Shown here in pieces: positions 45,201 through 57,045 of a stretch of 64,000 bases of DNA (position 1 is the first letter of the stretch; the number at the start of each line of letters is the position of its first letter). Under the pieces are notes generated by a model. It saw only the letters and a list, made by a program, of their open reading frames with translations, was not told the DNA's origin and did no database searches. The DNA lies in assembly GCF_964275005.1 (NCBI RefSeq), contig NC_092705.1:24160673-24224672 (forward strand). Direction: 5' to 3'. The position numbers were made by a program, and so were the translations under genes. Source of the DNA: Diadema setosum (taxonomy: Eukaryota; Echinodermata; Echinoidea; Diadematoida; Diadematidae).

Positions 45201-48200
45201 GAACGCATGCACAAATGTGAATAGATTATCGGGAGAAAAATAAAGAATCCCTTGTAGCGCGTGCATCAGAAAATATCACAGCTAAAATAATTCATTAAAT
45301 CGTCGCAATCCAACTGACCACCAAGAGCAGGTTACGCAGCAAGTTCGTGCGCCGATGTTTAGAAAAAGTCACAAACGCATTTGATACAATCTGATTTTGT
45401 TCATTATCATTTTACACTGTAATTCACAAACAAACATTCTATTTTTTCCTTTCTTTTTTTTTTATTTCTTGTGCAATAAATATTGCAAGTTTTCAAAAAA
45501 AAAAAAAATCTTTAAAATGTACATTGGTGGGGGAGGGGGTGCGTCCATAAAAAACAAGAAAATAAGTTTGCAAGTCATTTAATGTTTTTTTTTTAGGTTG
45601 TCGTTGTTGACCGGTAAATTTTCTGTTCGGACCGGTAAAAAATGGTAAAACGGGGCATTTACCGGTCCGACAGAGACAGGTTGGACCGGCAGAAAAAATG
45701 GGTTAGTGTGCAGCCCTGGGTTACACATGCATACACCAAGTGTAAAAAAATAATAACCCTGCTGGCATTGCATAAATATGAGGGAAATAGTAAAATTTTG
45801 AAGTGTTGCACTTGACCTTTGACCCTTGACCTTTGACCCCATGAACCCTACATTCTCTAGATAATCACTTCCAGTCAGTACATGTATATACTATGTTCCA
45901 TGAAGATACCTTGAACAATTTTCCAAGGCACGGAGAAAAAAAAGAAGTTTTGATATTTTTACTTGACCTTTTGACCTTTGACCTTTGACCTCATGACCCA
46001 AACTTTCACCAGAGAATCTTAATTGGGTAATACATGTATACACTAAGTTTCAGGAAAATATCTTCAGGCATTCAATACATATGGCGAAAATAGTGAAATT
46101 GCATGTATTTGACCCTGACCTTTTGACCTTTGACCTTTGACCTCATGACGCAAACTTTCACCAGAGAATCTTAATTGGGTAATACATGTATACACTAAGT
46201 TTCAAGAAAATATCTTCAGGCATTCAATAGATATGATGGAAAAAGTGAAATTTTATGTATTTGACCTTGACCTTTTGACCTTTGACCTTGAGCATGTGCA
46301 CCCAAAAGTTGATAGGCACAACTTCACCCCCTAATACACATACATGCCAAGTTTCATTAGGATACCTCAACAGGTTTTGATAGTTACCTTGTCCACAAAA
46401 TTCATTACGGACGGACGGACGGACGGACGGACGGACAACCCGAAAACATAATGCCTCCGGCACCACTACGTGGCGGAGGCATAAAAACACCCTTCACCCT
46501 ACTACTACCTAGTAACATAAGTCATAAGAATCAATCCCTACCCCCATCCCCCTCCCCCCCCCCCCCCCCCCCCACTTAAGACATTCACACTCAAATACTT
46601 GGCAAGCTTTTTAATGCAGGCGACACTTCCTAGTGAGAACTAGTATGCCCCAAATCAAACCTTAAGAGTCACCTTCCTATAAAGTTCTTAGACTGAAAAT
46701 GCTACCCTGGGTGAAATACAACACCTTGCAAAGGCCCTGTCATCTTATTGTTATTATTATCATCATCGCCATCATTACCATCATAACCATCATCACCATC
46801 GTCATCATTGTCGTCATCATCGTCATGATCATCATCATAACCAAAGTAATCATCATAATCATCATTGTCATCATCATCATCATCGTGACCATCATCACCA
46901 TTATCATCACAATCAATTTCATCAGAAGAGTGAGTCAAAGACCATCATAATAAACTGGATATCTTTTGTCCAAAGAAAGGAAAAGGAGGGTGGGGGAGAG
47001 AGTGGATGTTGCATCAGCGAGGGTCGGTTGCTTACTTGCGCACGTGACTGGCCATGTCCAGCTTCCCCCACTCGGGCCTGTGAATGTGCTGAACCTGGTT
47101 GATGATGCGCAGGGTCAGGTCGTTGCCCATGATGATCTCGCGCAGGAAAGCCAGCGTCTGCTGCTGGGGCTCAAACTTGCGGATGAGGAGCAGGTAGAAG
47201 CTGCGCACTGCCTTCGTCAGCGCTATGGTGGCTGCAAACAGAAGAAAACAAAACAGAGTTGATATGGCTCATTCATAGGTCAAAGATAGAGCTGATACAG
47301 GCAATAATACTCATCCTTTGCTAGAATATTTTAAAGTCAACTTACTGTTCCTTTAAAAACTGTCAAGATAAATTTTTCAATCTGGGCCAATTCCAGTGAG
47401 ATTCATTTGAGTATAATGTCACAGGTGAAAGAAGTATTGCAGAATCTCTCTAAAAAGAAAATTCATGTTCTGAATTTCATCCTCGTTAAGACAATGCTAG
47501 ATTCATAAAGATTTTACACCACAACTTATCCATACTTACAGAGTGGTTTTCGACAAAAGAAGAAATCAGATATGACAGCAAAGATAATGAGAGAAAGGAC
47601 AGACTGATAAAAACTTTGGTGGCATGGTAGAAAGGAATGAAGAGTGAGTATATTACACATGCATCACAAGGGATAGATGTACATACCCAGCACAGTCTTC
47701 ATGTGGATGGCATCAGTGCTCTGTGGATTTGTGGTAAACTGCTGAATGGCATTCAACATCTGTCTCAGCGTGGACATCTGGAGGCTTAGACTGCAATTCC
47801 AAATATATGTATAAACACTATTATAAGAAAAACTATAATATATCCATACATTTCCACTACAAACAAACTCTATAAGTTGGAAATCATTTTAGAAGGATAG
47901 CTGCTCTTTTAGTCTTACGGTGCTTCTACTTTAATTAACTCAAATATCAATACTGCTTGGTTGTTTCTTTTCTATACTTCGCAAGTATCATCTGTAAAAT
48001 CATGCATAGCGATTCATATGATTGACCATTTGATGCAACGCCTAAAAAGTTACACTATTTCCTAATAAAAACTCTTCAAATCCTTTATCAGTCTATAAAA
48101 TTTCTTATAATCTCTCCACTAAGCTTGCATTCCACATTACTATCAGCATTGTATGAAACTTCATTGTCTCCATGCTTGGAATATGCAGTGCCAAATAAGC

Positions 48201-51200
48201 ACTATTTAAATCAAGAACCGATTCATCTGACAAATATAATGACCTGTAAATATGTATAAGATATATATACAACAAATAATGAACATCTACCGTAACAATG
48301 AACCAAGGCACAGCACAACACTCTCAATTCACACTCTGTCTTATGAATACGACAAATAATGAACATGTACCATAACAATGAACCAAGGTATAGTGGGATT
48401 CTCTAAACTTACACTTTGAAGACAGAGTTGGACTTGCTGTCATTCCGCTGAGTATTTGCTCTGACGTATTCTTCCCATGTCCTCATGGCCGTGTAGAGAA
48501 GCTGATTGAATACTGGTGCTGAAAGAGTTAATCTGTATGTTGGAGAGATACAAAGCGATCCAAGAGAAATACATAGTCATAGAATACAAGAGGTGAAAGG
48601 TCTTCTAAACTGGTTAAGTAGCAAGGGGTGAAAGGTCATTCCAAAGTGTTTAGGCCTCACAAAGTAGAAAAAAAAAGTAATGATATGTTCAATAAAACTT
48701 ACTTGACATCTACGTAGTCTACCGTTGGTAGGGTACTGAAGGGCAAGAAGAATGTGAGTTGCCAGAGGAAGTAGTGGTTGCACACCATGTTCTTCAGATC
48801 ATCCTGAAATCAATCATAAAACAGAGAAAGATACCGTGTCATTACTCTACATTGATGAGGTCTTCCGCCTTGATCTTCCTTCTTGTTCTTTTTCTTTTTC
48901 TTTTTTTTTTTTGGGGGGGGGAATATTCCGCTTCCTTCCATCCTGAAGATTCTTGCAGATATTAGTCAGCTGTTTTTGTATGTGTGTGTGTATGTATGTA
49001 TGTCTGTTTGTTGTTTGTTTTGTTGGACCACTTTGCCTAGATTTCATCCGGCTCTTCACAAGAGAAGTGCATGGATGCTCATCCTGCATATAGCATGGAT
49101 TTGAGCACAGGAAAACAATTAACATTTTTACTATTTCTTTGATAGAAATGTGTCGCAATATACAGGGAAAACAGTAATCTTCATGAAACCTGCATTAACA
49201 CTAAAAACAGTACGAAATATTGCAAAGAAGTAACAGTTGGAATCTCGGCATATATTTCACATTACTTTGTGGCATGATGACGAATTAACGGTGACAGTGA
49301 CATTTTGATTTGTGATAGGTCAGGACTAAGAAATGCCCACCTTGCACTGTACCAGGATGTTGTCCATTCCACATGTGACATACTCCACTCCAAATTCTGC
49401 CAGGTTTTTCCTACAATAGGGAAAACAAGATGACATAATATGCATTACAAACTTCACCAACACTTAAAAACCTTCCAAAGTGAGGCTGAGTCTATCTTAA
49501 AATCACCAACAGAGGGAGCTCCATAAGCATTGTATATTATCAAAGCATTCCTGCTACAATGATCTGTAAAATTCAGCAGCAAAATGGCACAATCCAGGGT
49601 GAAATTAGACAAAGTTCCAAAGTATTCTAAAGAGCCCCCAAAAATCTAAAACAGAGAAACAAAACAATCTTATATGCAGATCAAAGTATGTCAAAACGTG
49701 ATGGAATTATTCCATCACTGGTGCCAAGATGCCCCTAAAATTGCTTTTTAAGGATTACATTTCACAACTGATTGTCTCGGATTTCCAATAATCTTGCATT
49801 TCCGTAACTCAGTAAGCTTGTAATACTACATCAGCACTGCACATGTATGCAACAAATACAAAATCCAACCAAGAAACACCGGTATAATACACTCGAGTGT
49901 CATACTCACAGATTTCTCTTCTTCAAGTTCTTCCGGCCTTCTTTCTCTGAATCTGTTTCCGATGACCCAGATGACCCTGTACCTGACCCTGTGCCCGACA
50001 TCGTACCTGACCCCTGACCGGACCCTGAGTTCGGTGAGCTTGGACCCACGCTTCCCTGTTGGGGTGAAGGTCAAAGGGAAAGACTTGTTAAAAAACCAGT
50101 AAGACATGAAATTTATGTGTCCATTCATATAATATTTCACACAGTATCAATCTGTAACCGTGTTTTATCCAAGGACATACACAAGTCATTTTGTCCCCAA
50201 CGAACATTCAATGTAAACCACTGTGTTTTGTCCATACTCTTCAAATCTCACAATAATATCCATGTCAGTATATGGATTTTGAAGTGTCTCTAACACTGAG
50301 AATCCAAAAAGTTCTTCTGATAAGGGAATGTATATTTGTTATGAGTGATAACTGCATTTTCATTAACGATTCGTAATACAATGTACTGTAATTTTCTTTG
50401 AGCATTTGATGTTATAAGAATTCTGTACCTCTGGAATCATTCCGTCATCGCTTTCGTTGACTGGCGTGTTGCTCCGTGAGGAGAAGGAGCCATCGTGATT
50501 ACTGCCTCCATCCTTCAGGGTTGATTCAGAGCAACTGGAAGACTGGCTGTCTTCATGCACAGACGCGAGAGGTGAGAGCTGGTCATCGTCGTTAGGTGGA
50601 GACGCTGGTGGTACAAGCTCCATAACCATCTTGCTCCCCTGGAAGTGCGAGAGAACCCGGCGGAGGGGCAGTGTAAAGAGTCACGTCACCAAAAGCTGGG
50701 TGCCATCTGAACTACATTTACTGAACTCAGTTTTTTCACAGAACTTCATTTTTTTTTTGGAGGGGGGGGGGGGGAGGGGAGGGGAAGAGGAGGATAAATT
50801 CAATCTAAAATCTAGTTTCTGCTGCAGTTTGGAAATACTCTGCGAGAGTACATAGGAAGTCAAAGAGATCTAGGAAATAAAACACAAAATACATCAGAAA
50901 GTTAGAGGTAAATCCTTAAATCTTCCTGGTTGATTTACAAAAAGCAAATGAAAAGCATCCAATTCAAGATGGATTACCTAAATTAGCTCTGCAAACACTA
51001 CCGTCAGCCAGATGAAGTGAATATTAATGACCTTCAGTAGTATCTCTACACCTTTAATTCTGAATATGTGTTAGGATCACAAGTGGTACTGTTGAGGGTT
51101 TACATGCATGTTTCTACGGGCCCCCTGTCATACCTCATCACTTGTTGACCCCGAACCACAATGCAAATCCTTGTGGGAGGGTTCGCCGATGCACGTCTTG

Positions 51201-54200
51201 TCAGCCTCGTGGGATGTAGGGGGCGTGATTGGGTCCACCTTCTCCTTAATAACCTTCATTTTCGTCTCTTCCTGCTTCCTTCTCAGGTACATCACCATCT
51301 TGGAGGAGCTCTGTGGGTAGGGGCAAAATCAAAAGTCTATCAACCTCCATACTGCATTTATCGTATATCCAGATGACTTGAATATCTGTTTGAAGGACGA
51401 GTTCACTGTGATAAACATGCGGATCACTGGATTGAGAGATTCCAGCAATATCAGAAGAGCACATCAGTGAAACTTCAAGGAAACAAAAGTTATACATTTT
51501 TTAAGTTTCTGTGCAGTCACTGTTGGATGAGAAGACTACTACAGCTTGTGATGCCACATGCGTAGAAACTTTGCAAATTCATAACTTTGGAATGGAATGT
51601 CCAATTTTCCTTCAACTTTTGCTGATGTGTTCTATTGATAATGATGCATTCATGTAATCCACACCTTGTCCTTTAATCTTTTTCCTACATAAAGTCAAAT
51701 TTTTGGCAGAGACACCAAAATGCAAACAGTTCCTAAATTATGCTGGTCCTACTGATTTTTAATGGTACCATCCCTATGTTGGAAGCCGTCCCAATTCTTT
51801 TAAAATATATGTACAAAAACCCTTAGTATTAGAGTCAGAAGTTTCCTATTTTTGCATCAGACTGCACACATCTTTGGAGGTAAAAAAGAATGACAGCATA
51901 CACTTTCAATATCCAATTGCCTAGGTTTCCAGTGGTTCAATTGACACATAAAATAAATTCACTTTTTTGACAGATTTAATGAAAAATTGTTTTCAGATTT
52001 GAGCTCCACAGATACATTATATCCACTCTTATGTTGAAAAATAAACATGATCTGTCAGGCAAGATAACTGGAAATTTGAACTCGAGCGCTTTAAGACTTA
52101 AATTGTTAATTCATCTGTCGATCCAAACACGAGTCATTAGGTTTTTGTTTGCTATGGAAAGAATAGTGTGACTTAGATCGCCAATATCTACTGCCACTCA
52201 CCGTGTCTTTGTACATTAGGTGCAACACTTGCAGAAAGGATGACAGCCATTTTCCCTGCAAAAGAAATTAGTAGAGCATCCTTCATTACAATTCCATACA
52301 TATAGCTCCAGGAATACACAATAAAAAACTCTGCAAAGGTATTCTCAAAGGATTTGTGAATTTAATGCAGCATTAAAACAAAAATGACAAAAGCTCTACT
52401 AAACTGTATTAATTTTCTGCTGGTACATGAGACAGCATAAAAATGAAAAGTGAATTTCTTTCAATGCACGTTCCATAAACAAATGCAAATGTATAGCACA
52501 AACCATCATAAAGAACAATCCTTTCAAAATTGATTTCTTCACATGGGCCACTCTTTATTTACCACATAATCTGTAAAACAATTTATTTACCACATAATCA
52601 GTCAAACAATTTATATTTCACATGTTGATATCAATATCACAGAAATAGAGTAACATAGTTTTCTGAAGTGAAGATTGATTACTGAGCAGTCTTACCCCTT
52701 CACTTCTCCTACAAAGGTCCTTCAGCACACCATGGAATCCGCATGCAAAGAGATTTCTGCGAGGAGAAATTCAACACATTCCAGATGACTCCGGTGAGTG
52801 GCACTCATCAACAGTGAAGCAGCAGTAGAGAGCTCGAACGGAATCTTTTTCTTCTATAAACACACTCTGTTATTCACTCTTCTCTCTCATGTACTTATGT
52901 AACACTGTTGCTGACACTTCTTAACGTTATCATCATCATCTACTGTCATATACTGTTATTCAATATGATAATCAGGTATCCTTCTAAGTGGAGTGTATTG
53001 CATTTTTAGTATCAAAATTAAAGAGCTGTAGCATTACTTGATTCATTATTATCATACCGCTATAATTATTGTCATTATCTTTGATATGCACGAATATGAA
53101 TTCTACACATCGCAAGAGTAAAAAGTACACACATCCAAACACATAAGAATGCTCATAAAATAAGGAAAAGTAATATTTTCCCCTACAGCTCATAAGGGTG
53201 ATCCTATGTCTAACATTTTTTCATAATTATCCTAACGAACATCAGCAACTCAAAGCATAATCCACTGGTTATTATTGGCAAATGAGCCCCTAGCTGTTTC
53301 TTACATAATTGATTGGGACATGATTAGACATGTCGCACCTGACCTGCATGCATTCTAAACACAGGAAGAACAGAAAAACAGTATAAAACGATGACTGAAG
53401 TTTGTACATTCTTGGCGCTGACACGTAAAACATCATCCCACTCTCAATCACTCACGAGAAATAACACTTCTCAAACTCACCTGATGATCATGTCATTGTT
53501 TAGGCTTCCCACCATGTAGCGCTCGTAACTCACATACAGCACATTCCTCAGGAGGGTGAGGCAGTTGCTGAGCGTTTCCGCATTCGTTTTATTGATCGGA
53601 TAACTTCCCGCCTACGATGATGTGAAAGGACAAAGGAAGGAACACAGACAGTCATGATAAACGTGGAACACAATGAAGTTGACCTCTACCACAAGGACGG
53701 CAGAACTACATCATCTGAGTGAATAACTCATGAACTTTGCTTCCAGCCATTTTCTTCAACAACTCTACATAACTTGAATAAGAAAATCTGACACTTTTTG
53801 TACATCAAGCATGTTACGAGACTGAAAACTGAAACTGAAAATACTTTCATTTGAACACAGTGTCAAAACAAATTAAAAAAATTGAAATATATGGCCTCCA
53901 GCAACACTTTGTGGCAGAGGCATAAAGACCAAACTACAAATGTATGTATCAAAGCAGCATAATCCATTTATAAATCATGAAGCAAAAACGTACTTCAAGT
54001 AGTCAAGGAGTCAGGTAAGCACTCCAACAATTTCCTTTTTTTTTTCTTTTTACATCCATGGAAACAACAGGATCACAAGGCATTTGCCTAGAGAAAAGAA
54101 AAGTGGTTGACAAACTAATCCCTTCAAATGAAAAGCAATAGAGATCACACGTGCTACTGAGAAGTATCCAAGGGCTCCTTCCCAACCCCAGGGCTGTTTT

Positions 54201-56596
54201 TAGCCAGGAAACGCAAACGCAACTTAACAAGGCCACCGATAGCCATGGCAACTGGCTGACTCACCTCTTCGATGATGAGCGCCATCTGGCTGACGAAGGC
54301 AGCAATGACGTTGGCCTGCGTGAACTCCTTCTTGATAGTCTCCAGCATCTTCTGGAGCTCATGCCGCTGCTGGTAGTCCTGCTTCGTCAGCTTCTTCACT
54401 ATGGGCATAATCACCTCCAGTGGCATAGACAGGTGCATTAGCAGCCTAAGAGAGGGGGAGAAGGTGTAAGGCGTGGCTGTCTGGGTGTGGTCGCACAGGT
54501 GAAGATTGAGCTTTGAGGCAGCTTTTAAGACTGAATCTTTCATTAGCATGCAGGAATTCATTTAAACTGAGGGTTTCTGAATACTTGAACATCAACCTGA
54601 CTGTATACTTCAGAATAAATTCAATATAAAACACAGAATGGAAAAATCATAAGGGAAGTAAGTGGATATAATCTTTTCTTGGTATCTATATAATGTCAAA
54701 GGAGAAAAAGGAGAAAAGGACTTGGGATAGCATGAATTAGAGAAAAATAACAGAACAGCATAAATGAAATGATGGGGTGGAAGAATTTCTTACCTCACAA
54801 TGGCATCAAACACATCTGGATAGTCTTGGGAATGGCACAAGATTGGGATCAGATCCTATGGGATGAAAGAGAGGGGAACAGTCACAATCTAGTAAGTAAC
54901 ATTGTTTTATTGTCATCAGTCACTGATGTCAGTGTGCCACTACGTACAGATATTCCTATTTATACAGTAGTTTATATACCCAAGTAAGCATATGACTCAA
55001 ATAGCACACCATTTTCACCTCTATAATAGCTGCCATGCACAGTCAAAATGTATGAACCACAGACATTCTTGAAGAGTAATAAGCAAAGTCGAGATGGTCA
55101 TCAGACATGCATGAAAAGAGAGCAAGCAGAATGTGATATTTCTCCACTGAACAGGTAAAAGGTTTATTTTTCATCAAAGCAGACACTACCACATTATGAT
55201 TATCAAAATATTGGATTTATCGATAGTGTTGGTCCATGAGTTGAGAAAATGAGGTAGTCTTTTCCTTTCTTTATTTCAGTGTTATCCCTGCCAGCCCCCA
55301 CATACAAGAGACTTAAGTACCCCACCATTATTGACGTGATTCTCACTAGATATGGCGATACTGTCAAAGATGTATTTTCAAGAGGAGGTGGGTTGGGGAG
55401 TTGCATCATTCTGTTCCTATAGATTCAAGCAGTTTGTGACCCTCTTTCCAACAGGATGTTCCCCCAAAGCATGTGGTCAAAACCTATATCCACATTTAAA
55501 GGTAGGGAATCCCATTTGCATGCCTTAAATGAAGAGTTGTATAAATACAGTGGTATGTTGAAGAGAGTATCATTCTAGAAACTCCCATAAAGTTTTGAAA
55601 GTGGAAGGTAACATTTAGTACATTTTTATTGACCGTTAGATTTTGAATTGAATTTTTTTCGGGGCTCACCGTAAATTCCAGTACATTACTAGGCTACCTT
55701 TGCAGACCCATGCACTGCATGTGTGTCCATCATGTATATTTTGTGAAGAAAGTTCATCAAAACTTACAAGCATTTCTATATACATTCTTGCCACACACTC
55801 TATATATGTTATTACATCAGCTCTTATACTTTTAGATTTGTGTTTATAGATAAAAAAAAAAAATACAGAAGACTGCAATGAAAAGGCTTAAGTGTGGCTG
55901 ACACACAGAACTACTGAGCAGTTGAGTTTTGTGCATTATTCAAATTGTAGATAACTGTTGACTTCCAAATTTCTCAGCAGTGGCCTAAACAAGTCCCCTG
56001 AGGTTCATATTTAATGTTTTGCTGCATTTTGGGAGGTCTGTAAAAGGTATCCCCTACCTTTAAAGGACTGGGCTCAAACTTACCATCTGGATGAGCCTGC
56101 TGTTTCCGATATTCCGTCTTGCTTGGCATGTCACTTTGCTTTCCTGCATAATGCTACTGAGAATTTGCTCCAGGCTATCTGCAATGTACAAATGGACAAA
56201 AAGTCCCAAGAGCATGGGTGAATTCATCATATTACTTTCGAAATTACGAATTACAGAGATTTATTAATTTATATCCAGTCATATTCAGTTACAAAATTTA
56301 ATTTGCAAGACTTCATTCAGACTATAATGAGGTCAAGTTGAACTGGAATATTGTTTAAATTGTAAGTCATTATTGTGCACCTTAGAACATCTTTCTCTCT
56401 AAGGAATAAACAGGAAGAATATGTGAATTTCCTGAAGTCAACAACAACAACAAAAAATAAGAACTTATCTAAATTGTTGTCCTCCTTTTACTGTCTTACC
56501 GTAGCACTCCTCTGCAATGACATACTTGGAGTCCTCCTGGTAACCAAGATTTGTTGCCGTGGCCGAAAGACCACTCACCATGATAAGCCACTCCAT
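36296..56596 (-). CDS. tim: Timeless, Drosophila-TIM-type circadian protein
   Basis: Twenty-three coding exons join in frame: 56596-56500, 56178-56084, 54855-54794, 54445-54265, 53611-53481, 52756-52696, 52255-52202, 51310-51134, 50638-50429, 50055-49910, 49410-49341, 48803-48703, 48532-48413, 47790-47687, 47231-47036, 41115-40914, 40633-40518, 40129-40090, 39615-39453, 38888-38826, 38134-38087, 37375-37175 and 36444-36300. They encode at least 928 aa. In insects TIM pairs with PERIOD, enters the nucleus and represses CLOCK:CYCLE, and is degraded after light acts through CRY. The MEWL start, the MPLEVIMPIVKKL and LTLLRNVLYV helices, the MMHHIAVDI block, and the SLLHKLGL...LGPINK block all follow fly TIM rather than the replication protein TIMEOUT. 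Fly TIM is about 1400 aa; the shorter length lies mostly in the acidic middle and the C-terminal tail. The C-terminus is uncertain: the last donor overlaps an in-frame TGA (36298-36296). Confidence 0.93.
36300..41115 (-). CDS. tim: timeless C-terminal conserved half (residues 602-928)
   Basis: Eight exons. Landmarks: MRVYNYMLSKFSQNS (609-623), MTMMHHIAVDIQNPEVLFQI (631-650), KLIDYIVHEF (673-682) matching fly DLIEYVIHKF, an acidic DESDSECDGPEDEG loop (739-752), LQGILLEICYFKL (784-796) matching fly WLQRILIECCFVKL, EPHIWHCCSDGKSVPII (805-821) matching fly EPVAYHCICKQKSIPVV, SLLHKLGL (837-844), and LGPINKANLKFE (874-885). The last exon ends LEDLDLGKDFLDISAPKR. Confidence 0.9.
38900..39180. other. 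Intron stretch with A-run and G-run
   Basis: Lies within a timeless intron. A short A-run at about 38921-38931 and a G-run of about 16 near 39146-39161; no gene recognised. Confidence 0.6.
40385..40457. repeat. (CA)n microsatellite
   Basis: Interrupted CA/CATA/CAAA repeat in a timeless intron, about 60 bases from the exon at 40518-40633. Confidence 0.9.
41953..45718. mobile_element. 3.8-kb hAT-like element filled with a 190-bp satellite
   Basis: Inverted ends CAGGGCTGCACACTGG and TAGTGTGCAGCCCTG, with GGTTACAC repeated directly outside them (41946-41953 and 45719-45726), the 8-bp duplication expected of hAT elements. Sub-terminal regions at both ends contain several ACCGGTCCGAC strings. The inside (about 42600-45290) is a tandem array. 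No transposase frame is seen, so it is non-autonomous. It lies in the intron between timeless exons at 47036 and 41115. Confidence 0.85.
42600..45290. repeat. Tandem array of ~190-bp satellite monomers
   Basis: The string AGGCGCAAAAAGGATCGTG or a close variant recurs near 42955, 43148, 43342, 43535, 43717, 44009, 44202, 44384, 44574, 44769, 44959 and 45149, plus a shortened unit near 43819 and older copies near 42625 and 42765. Each monomer also has ACACATTTTCAACCCCTTTT and TGATATTTGAGGTAGAAAT. There are about 14 copies. Shared private variants about 667 bases apart suggest later block duplication. Confidence 0.9.
45813..46287. promoter_or_regulatory. Array of DR1-like TGACCTTTGACC sites
   Basis: TGACCTTTGACC occurs at 45813-45824, 45827-45838, twice overlapping in 45972-45990, twice overlapping in 46124-46142, and at 46276-46287. 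Read on the - strand each is GGTCAAAGGTCA, the direct repeat with one-base spacing bound by RXR heterodimers and HNF4-type receptors. The sites are part of the repeat element, and function is not shown. Confidence 0.45.
46551..46575. repeat. Poly-C tract
   Basis: C-rich run of about 25 bases interrupted by a T near its start, in the same timeless intron. Confidence 0.9.
46742..46925. repeat. (ATC)n trinucleotide microsatellite
   Basis: About 180 bases of ATC/ATT/ACC triplets, 110 bases from the timeless exon at 47036-47231. Open frames through it on both strands are artefacts of the triplet period. Confidence 0.95.
49910..51310 (-). CDS. tim: timeless basic/acidic linker with Ser-Gly-Thr repeat (residues 228-405)
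   Basis: Three exons encode a disordered linker. The first has basic clusters (LRRKQEETKMKVIKEK). The second is rich in Ser, Asp and Glu. The third has a run of Ser-Gly and Thr-Gly dipeptides (SGSGQGSGTMSGTGSGTGSS, 366-385) then the basic string EGRKNLKKRN (395-404), a likely nuclear localisation signal. Fly TIM also has an acidic linker and a basic NLS in this position, but a Ser/Thr-Gly run is better known from PERIOD. Confidence 0.85.
52202..56596 (-). CDS. tim: timeless N-terminal armadillo-like half (residues 1-227)
   Basis: This part is covered by the first seven coding exons. MEWLIMVSGLSATATNLGY aligns with fly MDWLLATPQLYSAFSSLGC. It continues through ILSSIMQESKV (38-48), DLIPIL (65-70), the MPLEVIMPIVKKL helix (92-104), a FTQANVIAAFV stretch (126-136), LTLLRNVLYV (163-172) and LHLMYKDT (220-227), which matches fly IAMIYKDQ. 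The order and spacing are those of the TIMELESS domain that forms the helical-repeat surface used with PERIOD in insects. Confidence 0.9.
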
Positions 56597-57045
56597 CTTC
56601 CTGAATTTCTGGTCTTCTCAAACGTCTGAAATTACTAACAAATTCAAAACAAACAACTATATTAAAAGAAGGTACAAAGCAAAGCAAAACTTCTACTGTA
56701 GAACAGAATATATTTAATGCCTAACCATGTCTCTACAGCGAACATAGCCCATTCAAAATAAACAAATGAATAATGATATAAAAGAAAAATATAAAACAAA
56801 TCCAAACAATTGTATGTAAAATGCAGTTCCGTTTGACAGCACAGTATAGGGGCTCTCTTTGTCATACAATGTACATTCAAAAGTGCAATGCCCTGCTTAA
56901 GTATTTATTTACATTTGATTAAATAAAACATCAAAATCTAAGCTCAGTTGGCCACTAAGGCATACTTGCACATACATGTAGCTGCAATGTTATTCCAAAT
57001 TATTTGTTGGCGGGGTACAAAATGTATGCACTGTGTACACCACAA

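Larger units (their letters stand above)
41427..46485. mobile_element. Outer repeat with TGCCTCCGCC ends and TTGACC arrays, split by an insertion
   Basis: Left end GGTATGCCTCCGCCATAATG, right end CTACGTGGCGGAGGCAT, together about 1.3 kb once the inner hAT-like element (41953-45718) is set aside. It carries repeated TTGACCTTTGACC strings, ACATGTATACACTAAGTTTC strings and an (ACGG)n run at about 46410-46435. Repeats with GCCTCCGCCAC ends are, to my memory, common in echinoderm and other invertebrate deuterostome genomes. A short fragment of the same end lies near 53888-53925. Confidence 0.65.

Noticed and set aside
42600-45290. CRISPR-like array
   Set aside because: Monomers are about 190 bases, contiguous, diverged and without unique spacers; it is satellite DNA.
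46699-46950. Ile-rich and Asp-rich frames on both strands
   Set aside because: Artefact of the ATC trinucleotide repeat.
47036-47046. E-box CACGTG inside a timeless exon as a regulatory site
   Set aside because: Single site within coding sequence (CAC GTG = His-Val in a conserved block); chance and codon content explain it.
36296-56596. Reading the timeless gene as TIMEOUT (vertebrate TIMELESS, replication-fork protein)
   Set aside because: The HCCSDGKSVPII, KLIDYIVHEF and LGPINKANLKFE blocks match fly TIM, and the MEWL start also fits TIM. TIMEOUT lacks these in this form.
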